From contig CAYYOL010000003.1 of assembly GCA_964473245.1 (NCBI GenBank), forward strand, positions 26,002 to 90,001: DNA of 64,000 bases. Direction: 5' to 3'. The notes beneath the pieces were generated by a model. That model ran no database searches. It saw only the letters and a list, made by a program, of their open reading frames with translations, and was not told the DNA's origin. Origin of the DNA: CAYZJV01 sp964473245 (GTDB lineage Bacteria > Spirochaetota > Spirochaetia > Sphaerochaetales > Sphaerochaetaceae). Made by a program: the position numbers and the translations under genes. This document shows positions 34,337 through 43,815 of the stretch, piece after piece. The stretch's first letter is position 1, and each line of letters starts with the position of its first letter.

Positions 34337-35545
34337 ATGGAATCTATCAGAGAACTTTATAGGATCGGCTATGGTCCATCAAGCAGTCATACCATGGGTC
34401 CCAGATATGCGGCACAACGGTTTCTTACCGAGTGTTCAGGAGCTGATCATATCGAAGCGGATCTCTACGGAAGCCTTGCGGCAACTGGAAAAGGACACCT
34501 CACCGATGACGCTCTGCGGGAGGTCTTCGGTGGTGCAGGCAAGGAGCTTGTCATCCACTGGTTTCCTGAGGATTTCAAGAGTTTTCATCCGAATGCTCTC
34601 GCTCTCCGTGCCTACACGGCCGAGCATACCCTGATCACCGAAAAAGTCTACTACAGTGTAGGTGGTGGGAAAGTACTCGAAGATGGCGATCTCGATACAC
34701 CAAAGAAGGACCTGTATCCTGCATACCTGACCAAGATGAACCATATCCTTGCCTATTGTAGGAAAGAGGGGATGCAGCTCTGGGAGCTCGTGGTGAAATA
34801 TGAAGGGCGGGAGATTCTCGATTTCGCCGAGGAGATCTGGGATGTCATGACCGATTCCATCTCCCGAGGTCTTGAGCAGGAGGGGGTGCTTCCCGGAGGG
34901 TTGAAGCTTCCTCGGAAGGCTTCTCAGTACTTCGCACAGGCGAAGGACATGGCAGGACCTGTGGCGACACCTGCTCGGGCAATCAGTTACGCCCTGGCCG
35001 TCTCAGAGGAGAATGCAGGAGGGGGCAAGATCGTCACTGCACCCACATGTGGCTCCTGTGGAGTGCTCCCCGGGGTACTGTTCTATGTTCGAAACCAATA
35101 TAAATTGCCCAAGGTCAAGATACTGAGAGCCTTGCTCACCGCAGGACTCATCGGGAACCTCGTGAAGAAGAACGGATCCATCTCGGGCGCCGAAGTAGGG
35201 TGTCAGGGAGAGGTGGGTGTCGCCTGTGCTATGGCTTCTGGTGCCGTTGCGCAGCTCCTCGGGGGATCGATTCATCAAATCGAATATGCTGCCGAGATGG
35301 GCTTGGAGCACCACCTCGGCCTCACGTGCGACCCAATGATGGGTCTGGTTCAGATTCCGTGCATTGAGCGCAATGCCCTCGGTGCAATGCGGGCCTTGGA
35401 CCATGCAAGCTATGCGCTCCTCTCCGATGGTCGACACAAGGTTTCGTTCGACTCTGTTGTCGATGTCATGATGGAAACAGGGCAGGCGCTACCATCGCTC
35501 TACCGGGAGACTTCGTTGGGAGGCCTCGGTAGGATACGGGATTGA
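34337..35545 (+). CDS. sdaA: L-serine ammonia-lyase, iron-sulfur dependent, single chain
   Basis: Converts L-serine to pyruvate and ammonia with an oxygen-sensitive 4Fe-4S cluster. It has 402 residues with beta and alpha parts fused. The GPSSSHTMGPRYAA motif near residue 13 opens the beta domain. Cluster Cys candidates lie in APTCGSCG (about 235), EVGCQGEVG and LTCDPMM/IPCIERNA. The stop codon falls in the loop of a small perfect hairpin (35537-35551). Confidence 0.95.
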   Translation: MESIRELYRIGYGPSSSHTMGPRYAAQRFLTECSGADHIEADLYGSLAATGKGHLTDDALREVFGGAGKELVIHWFPEDFKSFHPNALALRAYTAEHTLITEKVYYSVGGGKVLEDGDLDTPKKDLYPAYLTKMNHILAYCRKEGMQLWELVVKYEGREILDFAEEIWDVMTDSISRGLEQEGVLPGGLKLPRKASQYFAQAKDMAGPVATPARAISYALAVSEENAGGGKIVTAPTCGSCGVLPGVLFYVRNQYKLPKVKILRALLTAGLIGNLVKKNGSISGAEVGCQGEVGVACAMASGAVAQLLGGSIHQIEYAAEMGLEHHLGLTCDPMMGLVQIPCIERNALGAMRALDHASYALLSDGRHKVSFDSVVDVMMETGQALPSLYRETSLGGLGRIRD

Positions 35546-35557
35546 ATCCCGCTCCCT

Positions 35558-38074
35558 TCACCCCTTCACCACGATATTCACTAGTTTGTCTGGGACCACG
35601 ATGGTCTTCACAATGGTCTTGCCCTGCGTGAGTTCGATGATACGCTCTTGCTCCATGGCCATCTGTTGCAGAACACCTTTCTGAAGCCCCTTCTCCACAT
35701 GCATTTTAGCTCGAAGTTTTCCATTGACCTGAACCACTACCTCAACTTCGTCATCTACCGTGAGCTCCTCTTTGTAGGCAGGCCATTGCTCGTTTGCGAT
35801 CGATGGTTCATGTCCGGCAAGGGTCCACAGTTCCTCGGATAGGTGGGGTACGTATGGGGCTAGCAGAAGTATGAGAGTCTCCCAAACCATGCGAGGAACT
35901 TCATCTACCTTGTACAGTTCGTTCACCAGAATCATCATCTGAGAGATTGCTGTATTGAAATTGAGACTCTGCGTGTCATTGGTGACCTTCTTGATCGTTT
36001 TATGCAGGGTTTTGAGCAGCTCAGTAGGGGGCTCTGCATCGGAAATCGGCCGGTCGGTCAGGCGCCAGACTCGGTCGAGGAAACGATACACACCGGAAAG
36101 CCCCGTCGTTGCCCACGGTTTTGAAACTTCGAGCGGTCCCATGAACATCTCGTACATCCGCATGGCATCTGCACCATAGTCATGAATGATCTCATCCGGG
36201 TTTATGACATTCTTGAGGCTCTTGGACATTTTTGCGATGACTCGTTCGAGTTTCTCGCCGGTTGCCTTCTCAACGTAGGTCTCCGAACTCGTCTCTTCGA
36301 CTTCATCCACCGCCACCAGTGTCTTGTCTGAACGTTGATACGCGAATGAGGTGATCATACCCTGATTCACCAGGCGCTGAAATGGTTCAACCGTATTTAC
36401 GACGCCCAAATCGTAGAGGACCTTGTGCCAGAATCGTGCATACAAAAGATGTAGCACGGCGTGCTCCGCTCCACCAACGTAGAGATCGACCGGCATCCAA
36501 TAGTCTATCGACTCCTTCGATGCAAGTGCCTCCCGATTGTTCGGATCGAGATACCTGAGATAGTACCAACAGGAACCGGCCCACTGCGGCATGGTGTTTG
36601 TCTCTCGACGAGCTGGAGCTTTACAGTTGGGACACGTGGTGTTCACCCATTCCGGAATCGTTGCCAAGGGGCTCTCTCCATTTCCCGACGGAGCATAGGT
36701 CTCCACTTCGGGAAGGGTGAGCGGTAACTGATCCTCGGGGACCGGTACTGTTCCACACTGTTTGCAGTGTACAAGAGGAATCGGTTCTCCCCAATATCGC
36801 TGTCTGCTGAATATCCAATCTCTCAGCTTGTAGTTGATTGTCTTCTTCCCGATGCCGTTCTCCTCCAACCATGCATTCATGGTGGCAATGGCATCGTCCT
36901 TGTTCATTCCATCGATGAAGTCGGAGTTCACATGGATACCATCTTCGGTCCAGGCTTGCTCTTGTACGTCGACTTCGCTTTTCAGCACTTCGACGATCGG
37001 TAGTCCGAATTTCTTTGCGAACTCCCAGTCTCGAGTATCGTGAGCAGGTACAGCCATGATCGCACCGGTCCCATACGAGACGAGTACGTAGTCGGCGACC
37101 CATACGGGAATCTTCTTTCCGTTCACCGGGTTTATTGCGTAACTACCACTGAAGACTCCAGTCTTCTCCTTGGCCAGTTCGGTTCGCTCCAGATCGGACT
37201 TGTGACTCGCTTCGTGCACATAGGTTTCCACAGCCTCTTTCTGATCTTCTGTGGTCAACTTCGCTACGAGCGGATGTTCGGGGGAGACCACCATGTAGGT
37301 AGCGCCGAACAGCGTGTCACTTCTTGTCGTGTAGACCTCGATCACATCGTCGGAGAGCTCGAGTTTGAACCGAACCGTTGCGCCTTCGCTTCTTCCGATC
37401 CAATTGCTCTGCATCGATTTGATGGAATCTGACCAGTCAAGGAGTTCGAGATCGTTGAGTAATCGATCAGCATAGGCTGTGATCTTCAGGATCCACTGTC
37501 GAATATTCTTTCTGGTTACGAGCGCTCCACACCGCTCACACTTGCCCTCTTTCACCTCTTCGTTGGAGAGTCCGGTGAGACAACTGGGGCACCAGTTGAT
37601 CGGTGTCTCGGCCTCGTAGGCAAGACCCTTCTTGTAGAGTTGGAGGAATATCCACTGGGTCCACCGGTAATACTGTTCTGTATGCGTGGAAACCTCTCTA
37701 CTCCAGTCGTAGCAGAATCCAAGGCTCTTGATCTGCTTTCTGAAGTTTTCGATATTCCTCTCGGTGGTCGCCCTGGGGTGAGTGCCTGTCTTTATTGCAT
37801 AGTTCTCGGCTGGAAGGCCGAATGAATCGAACCCCATGGGGTGGAGCACATTGTACCCGTTCATACGGAGAAACCGGCAATAGATATCGGTTGCGGTGTA
37901 TCCTTCGGGGTGTCCTACATGCAACCCTGCACCCGATGGGTAGGGGAACATGTCCAATACGTAGGTTCGTTTCTCTGGTGGAAAGGAGGGATCCTCAATC
38001 ACCTTGAATGTCTGGTTCTTCTCCCAGAATTTCTGCCATTTCTTTTCTATCTCGTTAAAAGGGTACCTGCTCAT
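35558..38074 (-). CDS. leuS: Leucyl-tRNA synthetase
   Basis: Class I synthetase charging tRNA-Leu, with an editing domain. The ATG at 38074 gives 838 residues. HIGH-type motif is HVGHPEGY near residue 52 (PYPSGAGLHVGH); KMSKS is in IAKMSKSLKNVINPDE near 615. Zinc-type Cys pairs in CPSCLTGLSNEEVKEGKC and CKQCGTVPVPEDQLP are present. No ribosome site; a consensus promoter ends 6 nt upstream. Confidence 0.97.
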   Translation of the reverse strand: MSRYPFNEIEKKWQKFWEKNQTFKVIEDPSFPPEKRTYVLDMFPYPSGAGLHVGHPEGYTATDIYCRFLRMNGYNVLHPMGFDSFGLPAENYAIKTGTHPRATTERNIENFRKQIKSLGFCYDWSREVSTHTEQYYRWTQWIFLQLYKKGLAYEAETPINWCPSCLTGLSNEEVKEGKCERCGALVTRKNIRQWILKITAYADRLLNDLELLDWSDSIKSMQSNWIGRSEGATVRFKLELSDDVIEVYTTRSDTLFGATYMVVSPEHPLVAKLTTEDQKEAVETYVHEASHKSDLERTELAKEKTGVFSGSYAINPVNGKKIPVWVADYVLVSYGTGAIMAVPAHDTRDWEFAKKFGLPIVEVLKSEVDVQEQAWTEDGIHVNSDFIDGMNKDDAIATMNAWLEENGIGKKTINYKLRDWIFSRQRYWGEPIPLVHCKQCGTVPVPEDQLPLTLPEVETYAPSGNGESPLATIPEWVNTTCPNCKAPARRETNTMPQWAGSCWYYLRYLDPNNREALASKESIDYWMPVDLYVGGAEHAVLHLLYARFWHKVLYDLGVVNTVEPFQRLVNQGMITSFAYQRSDKTLVAVDEVEETSSETYVEKATGEKLERVIAKMSKSLKNVINPDEIIHDYGADAMRMYEMFMGPLEVSKPWATTGLSGVYRFLDRVWRLTDRPISDAEPPTELLKTLHKTIKKVTNDTQSLNFNTAISQMMILVNELYKVDEVPRMVWETLILLLAPYVPHLSEELWTLAGHEPSIANEQWPAYKEELTVDDEVEVVVQVNGKLRAKMHVEKGLQKGVLQQMAMEQERIIELTQGKTIVKTIVVPDKLVNIVVKG

Positions 38075-38080
38075 GCGCGC

Positions 38081-38109
38081 ATCATACAACCGAGAGAAAA
38101 GGGTGTCAA
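38081..38109 (-). promoter_or_regulatory. leuS promoter, predicted leaderless
   Basis: Minus strand TTGACA (38104-38109, perfect), 17 bp, TATGAT (38081-38086), then 6 nt to the ATG at 38074. The clearest minus-strand example of this architecture. The -35 box overlaps the end of the upstream CBS-protein gene. Confidence 0.7.
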
Positions 38110-39380
38110 TGGAACCCGTTATTCCGCTGCGGTTCCTCTTCTGGTACACTAGGCAGAAGACGGGCAGATTCAATGCGCTTTCCCTTCATCGATACTATGG
38201 TAAATACACCGAAAGGAAATGCGATCTCCTCACCTACGATCGGAATGGTTCCGAGGTGTTCTATGAGGAAAGCAGCGAGGGTACATGAGAGATCGGTACG
38301 ATCGATCTCCAAGTCGAGCTCATCTCTGACCTGTTGCATCGATGTATCGGCTTTGATCAGGTAGGTTCCCGTCTCCTCGCTCCGAATGCGTAACAGTTCC
38401 CCGGTCTCATGTTCATCGTAGATCTCACCGAACAACTGTTCCACGATGTCCTCCATGGAGACTATTCCTGATAGTCCGCCATATTCATCGAGCACGACCG
38501 CAAGCTGGAGTTTTCCTCGTTGAAACTGGAACAGCATGTCATCCACTTTTCTTGTCTCTGGAACGAATATGGGCGTGTGGGTAAATTGTGATACCGGTTC
38601 ATCAATACGACCGTCGACCTCTGCTGCGAGGGCATCGCGGACGAGAAGTATTCCTGTTATATTCTCAGGACTCTCATGATACACCGGAATTCGAGAGAAC
38701 CCATTGGCAACGATCTGTTTGAATGCCTCACGGAGGGATATCGTGTCTGGTATGCTGAAGACCTCGGTTCTATGTGTCATGATGGATTTGACCGGAGCTT
38801 CACTGAAGTGGAGAACTCGCTGTACAAGATTGGTCTCGTACTCGTCCACGATTCCTTCATTCTCTGCGACATCTACCACATGCATGAGGCTTTCGAGGGA
38901 GAGCGATGCTTTCTCCTCCTTAGCGAACAATCTAGTGATGAGTGAGCTCAGCCAGCGAACGACGATGATCAACGGGTAGAGCACGATGCTCATAATGCGA
39001 ATGGGAAATGCAGAGAATCGTGCCATAGCCGTATTGTAGGTGATCGAGAGGTGTTTCGGTGTGATCTCACCAAAGATCAGAATGAGGAAGGTGAGTACTC
39101 CGGTCGCTATGCTGATGGCAGTGTTGCCCCAGAGCGATATTGCCAATGTGGTGGTGAGTGCCGAAGCAGTGAGGTTCACGATATTGTTGCCGATGAGAAT
39201 CGTGGTCAACAGCAAATCTGGAGTTTTTGCCAGATATGCCGCTGTTCTACTCGTTCTCCGCTTATCCATCTCAAGTTCCCGAATCTGGAGAAACGAGAGC
39301 GAGGTATAGGCGGTTTCGGAACCACTGAAAAAGGCCGAAAGGAGTAGCAGGACGATGATTGCACCTATGTGGAGGCTCAT
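38106..39380 (-). CDS. CNNM/CorC-type CBS-domain membrane protein (HlyC family)
   Basis: A 424-residue protein: a DUF21 transmembrane region (residues 1-190, three to four spans, with FSGSETAYTSLS at the start), two CBS domains (about 205-330) and a CorC_HlyC FAD-like domain at the C-terminus. Homologues are linked to magnesium or cobalt efflux; 'haemolysin' is a historical label. AGGAGG is 5 nt before ATG 39380, which sets the start over a GTG at 39398. Its 5' leader contains a perfect hairpin. Confidence 0.88.
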   Translation of the reverse strand: MSLHIGAIIVLLLLSAFFSGSETAYTSLSFLQIRELEMDKRRTSRTAAYLAKTPDLLLTTILIGNNIVNLTASALTTTLAISLWGNTAISIATGVLTFLILIFGEITPKHLSITYNTAMARFSAFPIRIMSIVLYPLIIVVRWLSSLITRLFAKEEKASLSLESLMHVVDVAENEGIVDEYETNLVQRVLHFSEAPVKSIMTHRTEVFSIPDTISLREAFKQIVANGFSRIPVYHESPENITGILLVRDALAAEVDGRIDEPVSQFTHTPIFVPETRKVDDMLFQFQRGKLQLAVVLDEYGGLSGIVSMEDIVEQLFGEIYDEHETGELLRIRSEETGTYLIKADTSMQQVRDELDLEIDRTDLSCTLAAFLIEHLGTIPIVGEEIAFPFGVFTIVSMKGKRIESARLLPSVPEEEPQRNNGFH

Positions 39381-39410
39381 GCTGACCTCCTGCGCCACAG
39401 GTCATGCGTC

Positions 39411-39430
39411 GAGCCTGTACTCTCAGGCTC
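39411..39430 (-). repeat. Hairpin in the leader of the CBS-domain gene
   Basis: GAGCCTG, 6-nt loop, CAGGCTC: a perfect 7-bp stem about 31 nt upstream of the CBS-protein ATG, inside the predicted leader of about 85 nt. Not followed by a T-run. Confidence 0.5.
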
Positions 39431-39471
39431 CGAACAGTCTGTACTAGGTAAAGGATCTTCCATAGGGAACA

Positions 39472-39501
39472 ACTATACCCGAAACATGTCGGGTAATGCA
39501 A
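39472..39501 (-). promoter_or_regulatory. CBS-domain gene promoter
   Basis: Minus strand TTGCAT (39496-39501), 18 bp, TATAGT (39472-39477). Predicted leader of about 85 nt. The rest of the 39381-39623 gap shows no gene; I find no clear promoter for the photolyase. Confidence 0.45.
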
Positions 39502-39623
39502 GATATGAGAACGACATAAGAATCTATTAATCATGCGGTCACCTCAGGCAATCAGGTAAGAAATCTACTGCTATTTCGTGTATGCTGTGGTATGGTATCT
39601 GAACCAAAAGGAGAAGGAAGCAG

Positions 39624-40991
39624 GTGATACAGAAGGAACGGGTGCTACGTCTGAACGATCGTCCGATCCAATCCGAACGACGGTACGTGCTGTACTGGAT
39701 GCAGGCCTCTCAACGGGTAGAGGAGAATCCAGCACTCTCCTATGCGGTACAGGAGGCGAACGCACTGAGAAAACCCCTTGTGGTCGTATTCGGTATCATT
39801 GAGAACTTTCCCGAAGCTGGACAGCGGCACTACGCGTTCATGCTCGAAGGTTTGCAGGATGTCGCCGCGAGTCTTCAAGAACGGAACATTCGATTCGTGG
39901 TCACGCTGGATGGTCCTGTCTATGGTACCGTAGCGCTCGCCAAGGAGGCGGCCGAAGTGATCACAGACCGCGCCTACGGGGCAGTAGAACGGAGTTGGAG
40001 GGCAGAGGTCTCTGCACAGGTGCCCTGCCGACTCGTGCAGGTAGAGTCGAATGTGGTCGTTCCCGTTGAACAAGTCAGCAACAAGGATGAGTATTCGGCC
40101 GCGACGTTGAGGCGAAAGATCGAACCTATGATAGCCTACTATGCGCAAGAGACCACACTGGAAGATATCGCTATCCGTTCTGATGACCTTGAAGTACCGA
40201 TTTCTGAGATCGGAATGGACTCCATAGATACAGCACTGGATCGTATCGGAGCAGATCCGACCATCTCGCGATGTGATACGGTTCGTGGGGGAGCGTTGGA
40301 GGCGAATCGAAGACTCGATACATTTCTGGAAAGACATCTAGATGGATATGCAGAGAGGCACAACGATCCTGCAGATCCATACGACTCCGGTCTCAGTCCC
40401 TATCTCCATTTTGGACAGATCTCCCCGGTTACCATCTACCATAGAGTCTTCGAGCGGGCCGCTCCCGATGCTTCTGACTTTCTAGAGCAGTTGATCGTAA
40501 GAAGAGAGTTGGCTATGAACTTCGTCCAATTCAATCCACTGTACGATCGATACGATGGCCTTCCAGACTGGGCTAGAAAGACACTGGAGGCCCACGAGAC
40601 CGATGTGAGACCAATCAGATACGATTCTGCGACCTTGGTGGCGGCAGAGACTCACGACCCCTATTGGAACGCAGCTCAGAAGGAGCTTGTGCATCTTGGC
40701 ACGATGCATGGGTACATGCGCATGTATTGGGGAAAGAAAATACTCGAGTGGAGTGCGTCGCCGAGGAGCGCCTATGAGCTGGCATTGTCCATGAATAACC
40801 GCTACCAGCTCGATGGAAGGGATCCAAACGGATTTGCTGGAGTCGCATGGTGTTTCGGTAAGCACGACCGACCTTGGGTTGAACGACCGATCTTTGGAAA
40901 TGTCCGGTACATGAACGACCGAGGTCTCGAGAGGAAGTTCGAGATTTCTGCATATGTGACGCGTATTGAAAGAGCGGTGGAGGCGTTATGA
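39624..40991 (+). CDS. Class II deoxyribodipyrimidine photolyase
   Basis: Light-driven FAD enzyme that repairs cyclobutane pyrimidine dimers. It has 455 residues starting at GTG with GGAG/AGGAAG purines upstream. The C-terminal class II signature is clear: HDPYWNAAQKELVHLGTMHG near residue 343, then YWGKKILEWS and DGRDPNGFAGVAWCFGKHDR. The N-terminal Rossmann domain begins VLYWMQASQRVEENPAL. Its end overlaps the next gene's ATG by 4 nt. Confidence 0.95.
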   Translation: MIQKERVLRLNDRPIQSERRYVLYWMQASQRVEENPALSYAVQEANALRKPLVVVFGIIENFPEAGQRHYAFMLEGLQDVAASLQERNIRFVVTLDGPVYGTVALAKEAAEVITDRAYGAVERSWRAEVSAQVPCRLVQVESNVVVPVEQVSNKDEYSAATLRRKIEPMIAYYAQETTLEDIAIRSDDLEVPISEIGMDSIDTALDRIGADPTISRCDTVRGGALEANRRLDTFLERHLDGYAERHNDPADPYDSGLSPYLHFGQISPVTIYHRVFERAAPDASDFLEQLIVRRELAMNFVQFNPLYDRYDGLPDWARKTLEAHETDVRPIRYDSATLVAAETHDPYWNAAQKELVHLGTMHGYMRMYWGKKILEWSASPRSAYELALSMNNRYQLDGRDPNGFAGVAWCFGKHDRPWVERPIFGNVRYMNDRGLERKFEISAYVTRIERAVEAL

Positions 40992-41947
40992 ACAGGCTCC
41001 ATCTGATGATTCTGATCGTTTCGACGATGCTGTTCACCTCTTGTCTGCTCCCGTATGCATTCTCCGTCTCCGTGGAGGAGCCGTTGCCTGTGATTCCCTA
41101 CGCAAACTCCCACATAGAGACCATACAGGAGATAGATCTCCACTATCAGCTCTATGGTCCGATCTCAGGCGATGATCCCCTCGTTCTCCTTGTCCATGGT
41201 CTAGGAGCTTCGTCCACCTCGTTTTCCAGCACCGCCGAGTTTCTCCAAGAGCATGGATACACCGTTGTCGCAGTGGATCTTCCCGGTTTTGGCTACAGCA
41301 GTCGATCCACGAAGTTCGATCACAGCCAGGAGAATCGAGCGCGGTTTCTCTGGAGTCTTGCCGATGAGATTGGTGGAACGGATCGTGTATGGCATGTGGT
41401 TGGACATAGTATGGGGGGAGGAGCCGTTGCAGCTATGGCGGTGTTGGATCCCGATCGCGTCGTGAGTGTCATGTTGATAGCAGGTGCTCTTGAGGATGAA
41501 AACCGGATTGCCGGACACCTGCTGAGGTTCCCCTCCATCGCACGATGGACTCAACTCTTCCTGGAGCGTTCACTCGTAACCGAAGAAGAGGTTGCCAAGA
41601 TTCTTGAAACTGCCTACGGCAGACCTGCCGAATCTCACGAGGTGTCTTCATATCTCAAACCACTACAGCTTCCCGGCACAGCGAGAAGTCTGACCCGAAT
41701 GGTTTCTCGTGCCAAATCGATGCCGTTTTCGTTCCTTGAAGAGCTATCCATGCCGATTGGTGCGATCTGGGGAGATGAGGATACTATCGTACCCATGGAA
41801 AAGGCTTATGAGATACATGAGCATATCAATCATCTCATGCTCTATACCATAGAAGGAGCTGCCCACATTCCCATGGAGACCCATCCTACAGTCATACACC
41901 CGATGCTCCTCGACTTCATGCAGTATGCTGAAACAAGGGTACAATAG
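40988..41947 (+). CDS. Alpha/beta-hydrolase, predicted lipoprotein
   Basis: A 319-residue hydrolase. Residues 1-19 form a signal ending in MLFTSC, a plausible lipobox. The catalytic Ser lies in VVGHSMGGGAV, the acid in WGDEDTIVP and the His in GAAHIPMETHP. The oxyanion-hole motif VHGLGASS is near residue 68. The substrate cannot be inferred. Overlap with the photolyase stop indicates co-translation, though no functional link is evident. Confidence 0.85.
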   Translation: MNRLHLMILIVSTMLFTSCLLPYAFSVSVEEPLPVIPYANSHIETIQEIDLHYQLYGPISGDDPLVLLVHGLGASSTSFSSTAEFLQEHGYTVVAVDLPGFGYSSRSTKFDHSQENRARFLWSLADEIGGTDRVWHVVGHSMGGGAVAAMAVLDPDRVVSVMLIAGALEDENRIAGHLLRFPSIARWTQLFLERSLVTEEEVAKILETAYGRPAESHEVSSYLKPLQLPGTARSLTRMVSRAKSMPFSFLEELSMPIGAIWGDEDTIVPMEKAYEIHEHINHLMLYTIEGAAHIPMETHPTVIHPMLLDFMQYAETRVQ

Positions 41948-41957
41948 TACACATCTC

Positions 41958-41986
41958 TTTCCAATCGTGTATAAAGCGTATATAAT
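41958..41986 (+). promoter_or_regulatory. parE promoter, very short leader
   Basis: TTTCCA at 41958-41963, 17 bp, TATAAT at 41981-41986, then 8 nt to the ATG at 41995. TAGGA in those 8 nt could be a cramped ribosome site. Confidence 0.45.
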
Positions 41987-41994
41987 TAGGACCC

Positions 41995-43815
41995 ATGGCA
42001 AAGAAGAAATCCGCTGCGGGCCCGGCTGTGGCCTACGACGAGAGCAAGATTCAGACATTAAGCGCTCTTGAACACATCAGGTTGCGCCCAGGTATGTATA
42101 TCGGAAGGCTGGGCGATGGCTCCCACTTCGAAGATGGTATATATGTTCTACTCAAGGAGGTCATCGACAATAGTGTCGATGAGTTCATTATGGACCATGG
42201 TGCGCGCATCACCATCCGGCTTGAGCAGGATATGGTCTCTGTTCGCGACTATGGTCGGGGGATACCTCTCGGAAAGGTGATCGACTGTGTCTCCATCATA
42301 AACACCGGGGGAAAGTTTAACAACGAGGTCTTCCAGTTCTCTGTTGGCTTGAATGGAGTGGGGACCAAGGCGGTGAATGCCCTCTCCTCCTATTTTCGAG
42401 TGGTCTCATACCGCGATGGCAACACGTTCGAAGCGGTGTTTACCAAAGGAGAGCTCTCCAGCAGCAGCAAGGGAAGGACGAAAGAGCCGAACGGGACACT
42501 CATCGAATTCATTCCCGATCGTGATCCGTCGATTTTCGGCAACTACACATTCACCGATGAATTCATTGAGGAGCGACTCTGGAATTATGCCTATCTGAAT
42601 ACCGGCCTCTCGATCGATTTCAATAAGAAGATCTTCTCGAGCAGAAACGGTTTGCTTGACCTCCTCGACAAGCAGGTGGGCACAGAGGGGCTCTACACAA
42701 CCGTGCACCATCGTACAGATCGTATCGAGTTTGCCTTCACCCATACGCAAAACTATGGCGAGAACTACTTCTCATATGTAAACGGTCAGCATACGAGCGA
42801 TGGAGGTACCCACTTGTGGGCTTTCAAAGAGGGGATTCTCAAAGGGATCAATGAATACTACAAGAAATCCTACACCGCCCCCGATGTCCGAGATGGATTG
42901 ACCGGTGCTATTTCGATAAAGTTACAGGATCCTGTTTTTGAGAGCCAGACGAAGAACAAGCTTGGGAATACCGAGGTTCGTGGATGGATCGCTCAGGAGG
43001 TTCGAGAGGCAATCGTCGACTTTCTCATGAAGCATCCGGAGGATGCCGGAAAGCTCTCGGAGAAGATCGCGAGCAACGAGAAGCTCAGAAAGGAGCTTGC
43101 AGCGGTGAAAGGCGCAGCACGAGATGCTGCCAAGAAGGTCTCGCTCAATATACCCAAACTGAAGGATTGCAAGTACCATCTGAATCAGCATGGAGAACGG
43201 GGAGAACGGACTATGATCTTCCTCACCGAGGGAGACTCGGCTTCCGGATCAATGGTGAGTGTACGCGACGTCTACACCCAGGCAATATTCAGCCTACGGG
43301 GTAAGGTGCTCAATGTATTCGACAGGAAGCGAACCGAAATCTACAAGAACGAAGAGCTGTATAATCTCATGGTTGCCCTCGGTATTGAGAACGGAGTAGA
43401 AGGGCTCAGGTACGGCAAGGTGATAATCGCGACCGATGCCGATACCGATGGGTTCCATATCCGAAATCTCCTCATGACCTATTTTCTCACCTATTTCGAG
43501 GACCTGGTTCTCGCAGGGAGACTGTTCATCCTCGAAACGCCACTGTTTAGAGTGAGAAACAAGAAGGAGACCGTCTACTGTTTCAACGAGGTCGAAATGC
43601 AGGATGCGGTGTCCCGAATAAAGGGTGCCGAGATCACCCGGTTCAAGGGCCTCGGAGAGATCAACCCCGCAGAGTTCAGACAATTCATCGGTGAGGAGAT
43701 ACGACTTATCCCCGTCTCCATCGCCTCGTCCCGGGAAATGCACCGAACCATGAAGTTCTACATGGGAGACAACACTCCCGAGCGTCGTGATTTCATCATG
43801 GAGAATCTTATATAA
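41995..43815 (+). CDS. parE: Type IIA topoisomerase ATPase subunit (ParE-like)
   Basis: ATP-driven subunit of topoisomerase IV, which decatenates sister chromosomes. It has 606 residues. GHKL ATPase motifs are EVIDNSVDEF, VRDYGRGIP and GLNGVGTKAVNALS; TOPRIM motifs are TEGDSASGS and ATDADTDG. The variant residues in the last two (S for G, T for V) and the length favour ParE over GyrB. The stop and the next start share TAATG, so parC is coupled. Confidence 0.9.
   Translation: MAKKKSAAGPAVAYDESKIQTLSALEHIRLRPGMYIGRLGDGSHFEDGIYVLLKEVIDNSVDEFIMDHGARITIRLEQDMVSVRDYGRGIPLGKVIDCVSIINTGGKFNNEVFQFSVGLNGVGTKAVNALSSYFRVVSYRDGNTFEAVFTKGELSSSSKGRTKEPNGTLIEFIPDRDPSIFGNYTFTDEFIEERLWNYAYLNTGLSIDFNKKIFSSRNGLLDLLDKQVGTEGLYTTVHHRTDRIEFAFTHTQNYGENYFSYVNGQHTSDGGTHLWAFKEGILKGINEYYKKSYTAPDVRDGLTGAISIKLQDPVFESQTKNKLGNTEVRGWIAQEVREAIVDFLMKHPEDAGKLSEKIASNEKLRKELAAVKGAARDAAKKVSLNIPKLKDCKYHLNQHGERGERTMIFLTEGDSASGSMVSVRDVYTQAIFSLRGKVLNVFDRKRTEIYKNEELYNLMVALGIENGVEGLRYGKVIIATDADTDGFHIRNLLMTYFLTYFEDLVLAGRLFILETPLFRVRNKKETVYCFNEVEMQDAVSRIKGAEITRFKGLGEINPAEFRQFIGEEIRLIPVSIASSREMHRTMKFYMGDNTPERRDFIMENLI

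Noticed and set aside
35537..35551. Perfect small hairpin around the sdaA stop codon as a terminator
   Set aside because: Only a 6-bp stem, the stop codon forms the loop, and no T-run follows on either strand.
30981..39455. GTACTAGGTAAA shared by the aromatic-fusion leader (about 30984) and the CBS-gene leader (about 39440)
   Set aside because: A 12-mer shared by two places in 64 kb is expected by chance many times, and the two copies lie on opposite strands relative to their genes.
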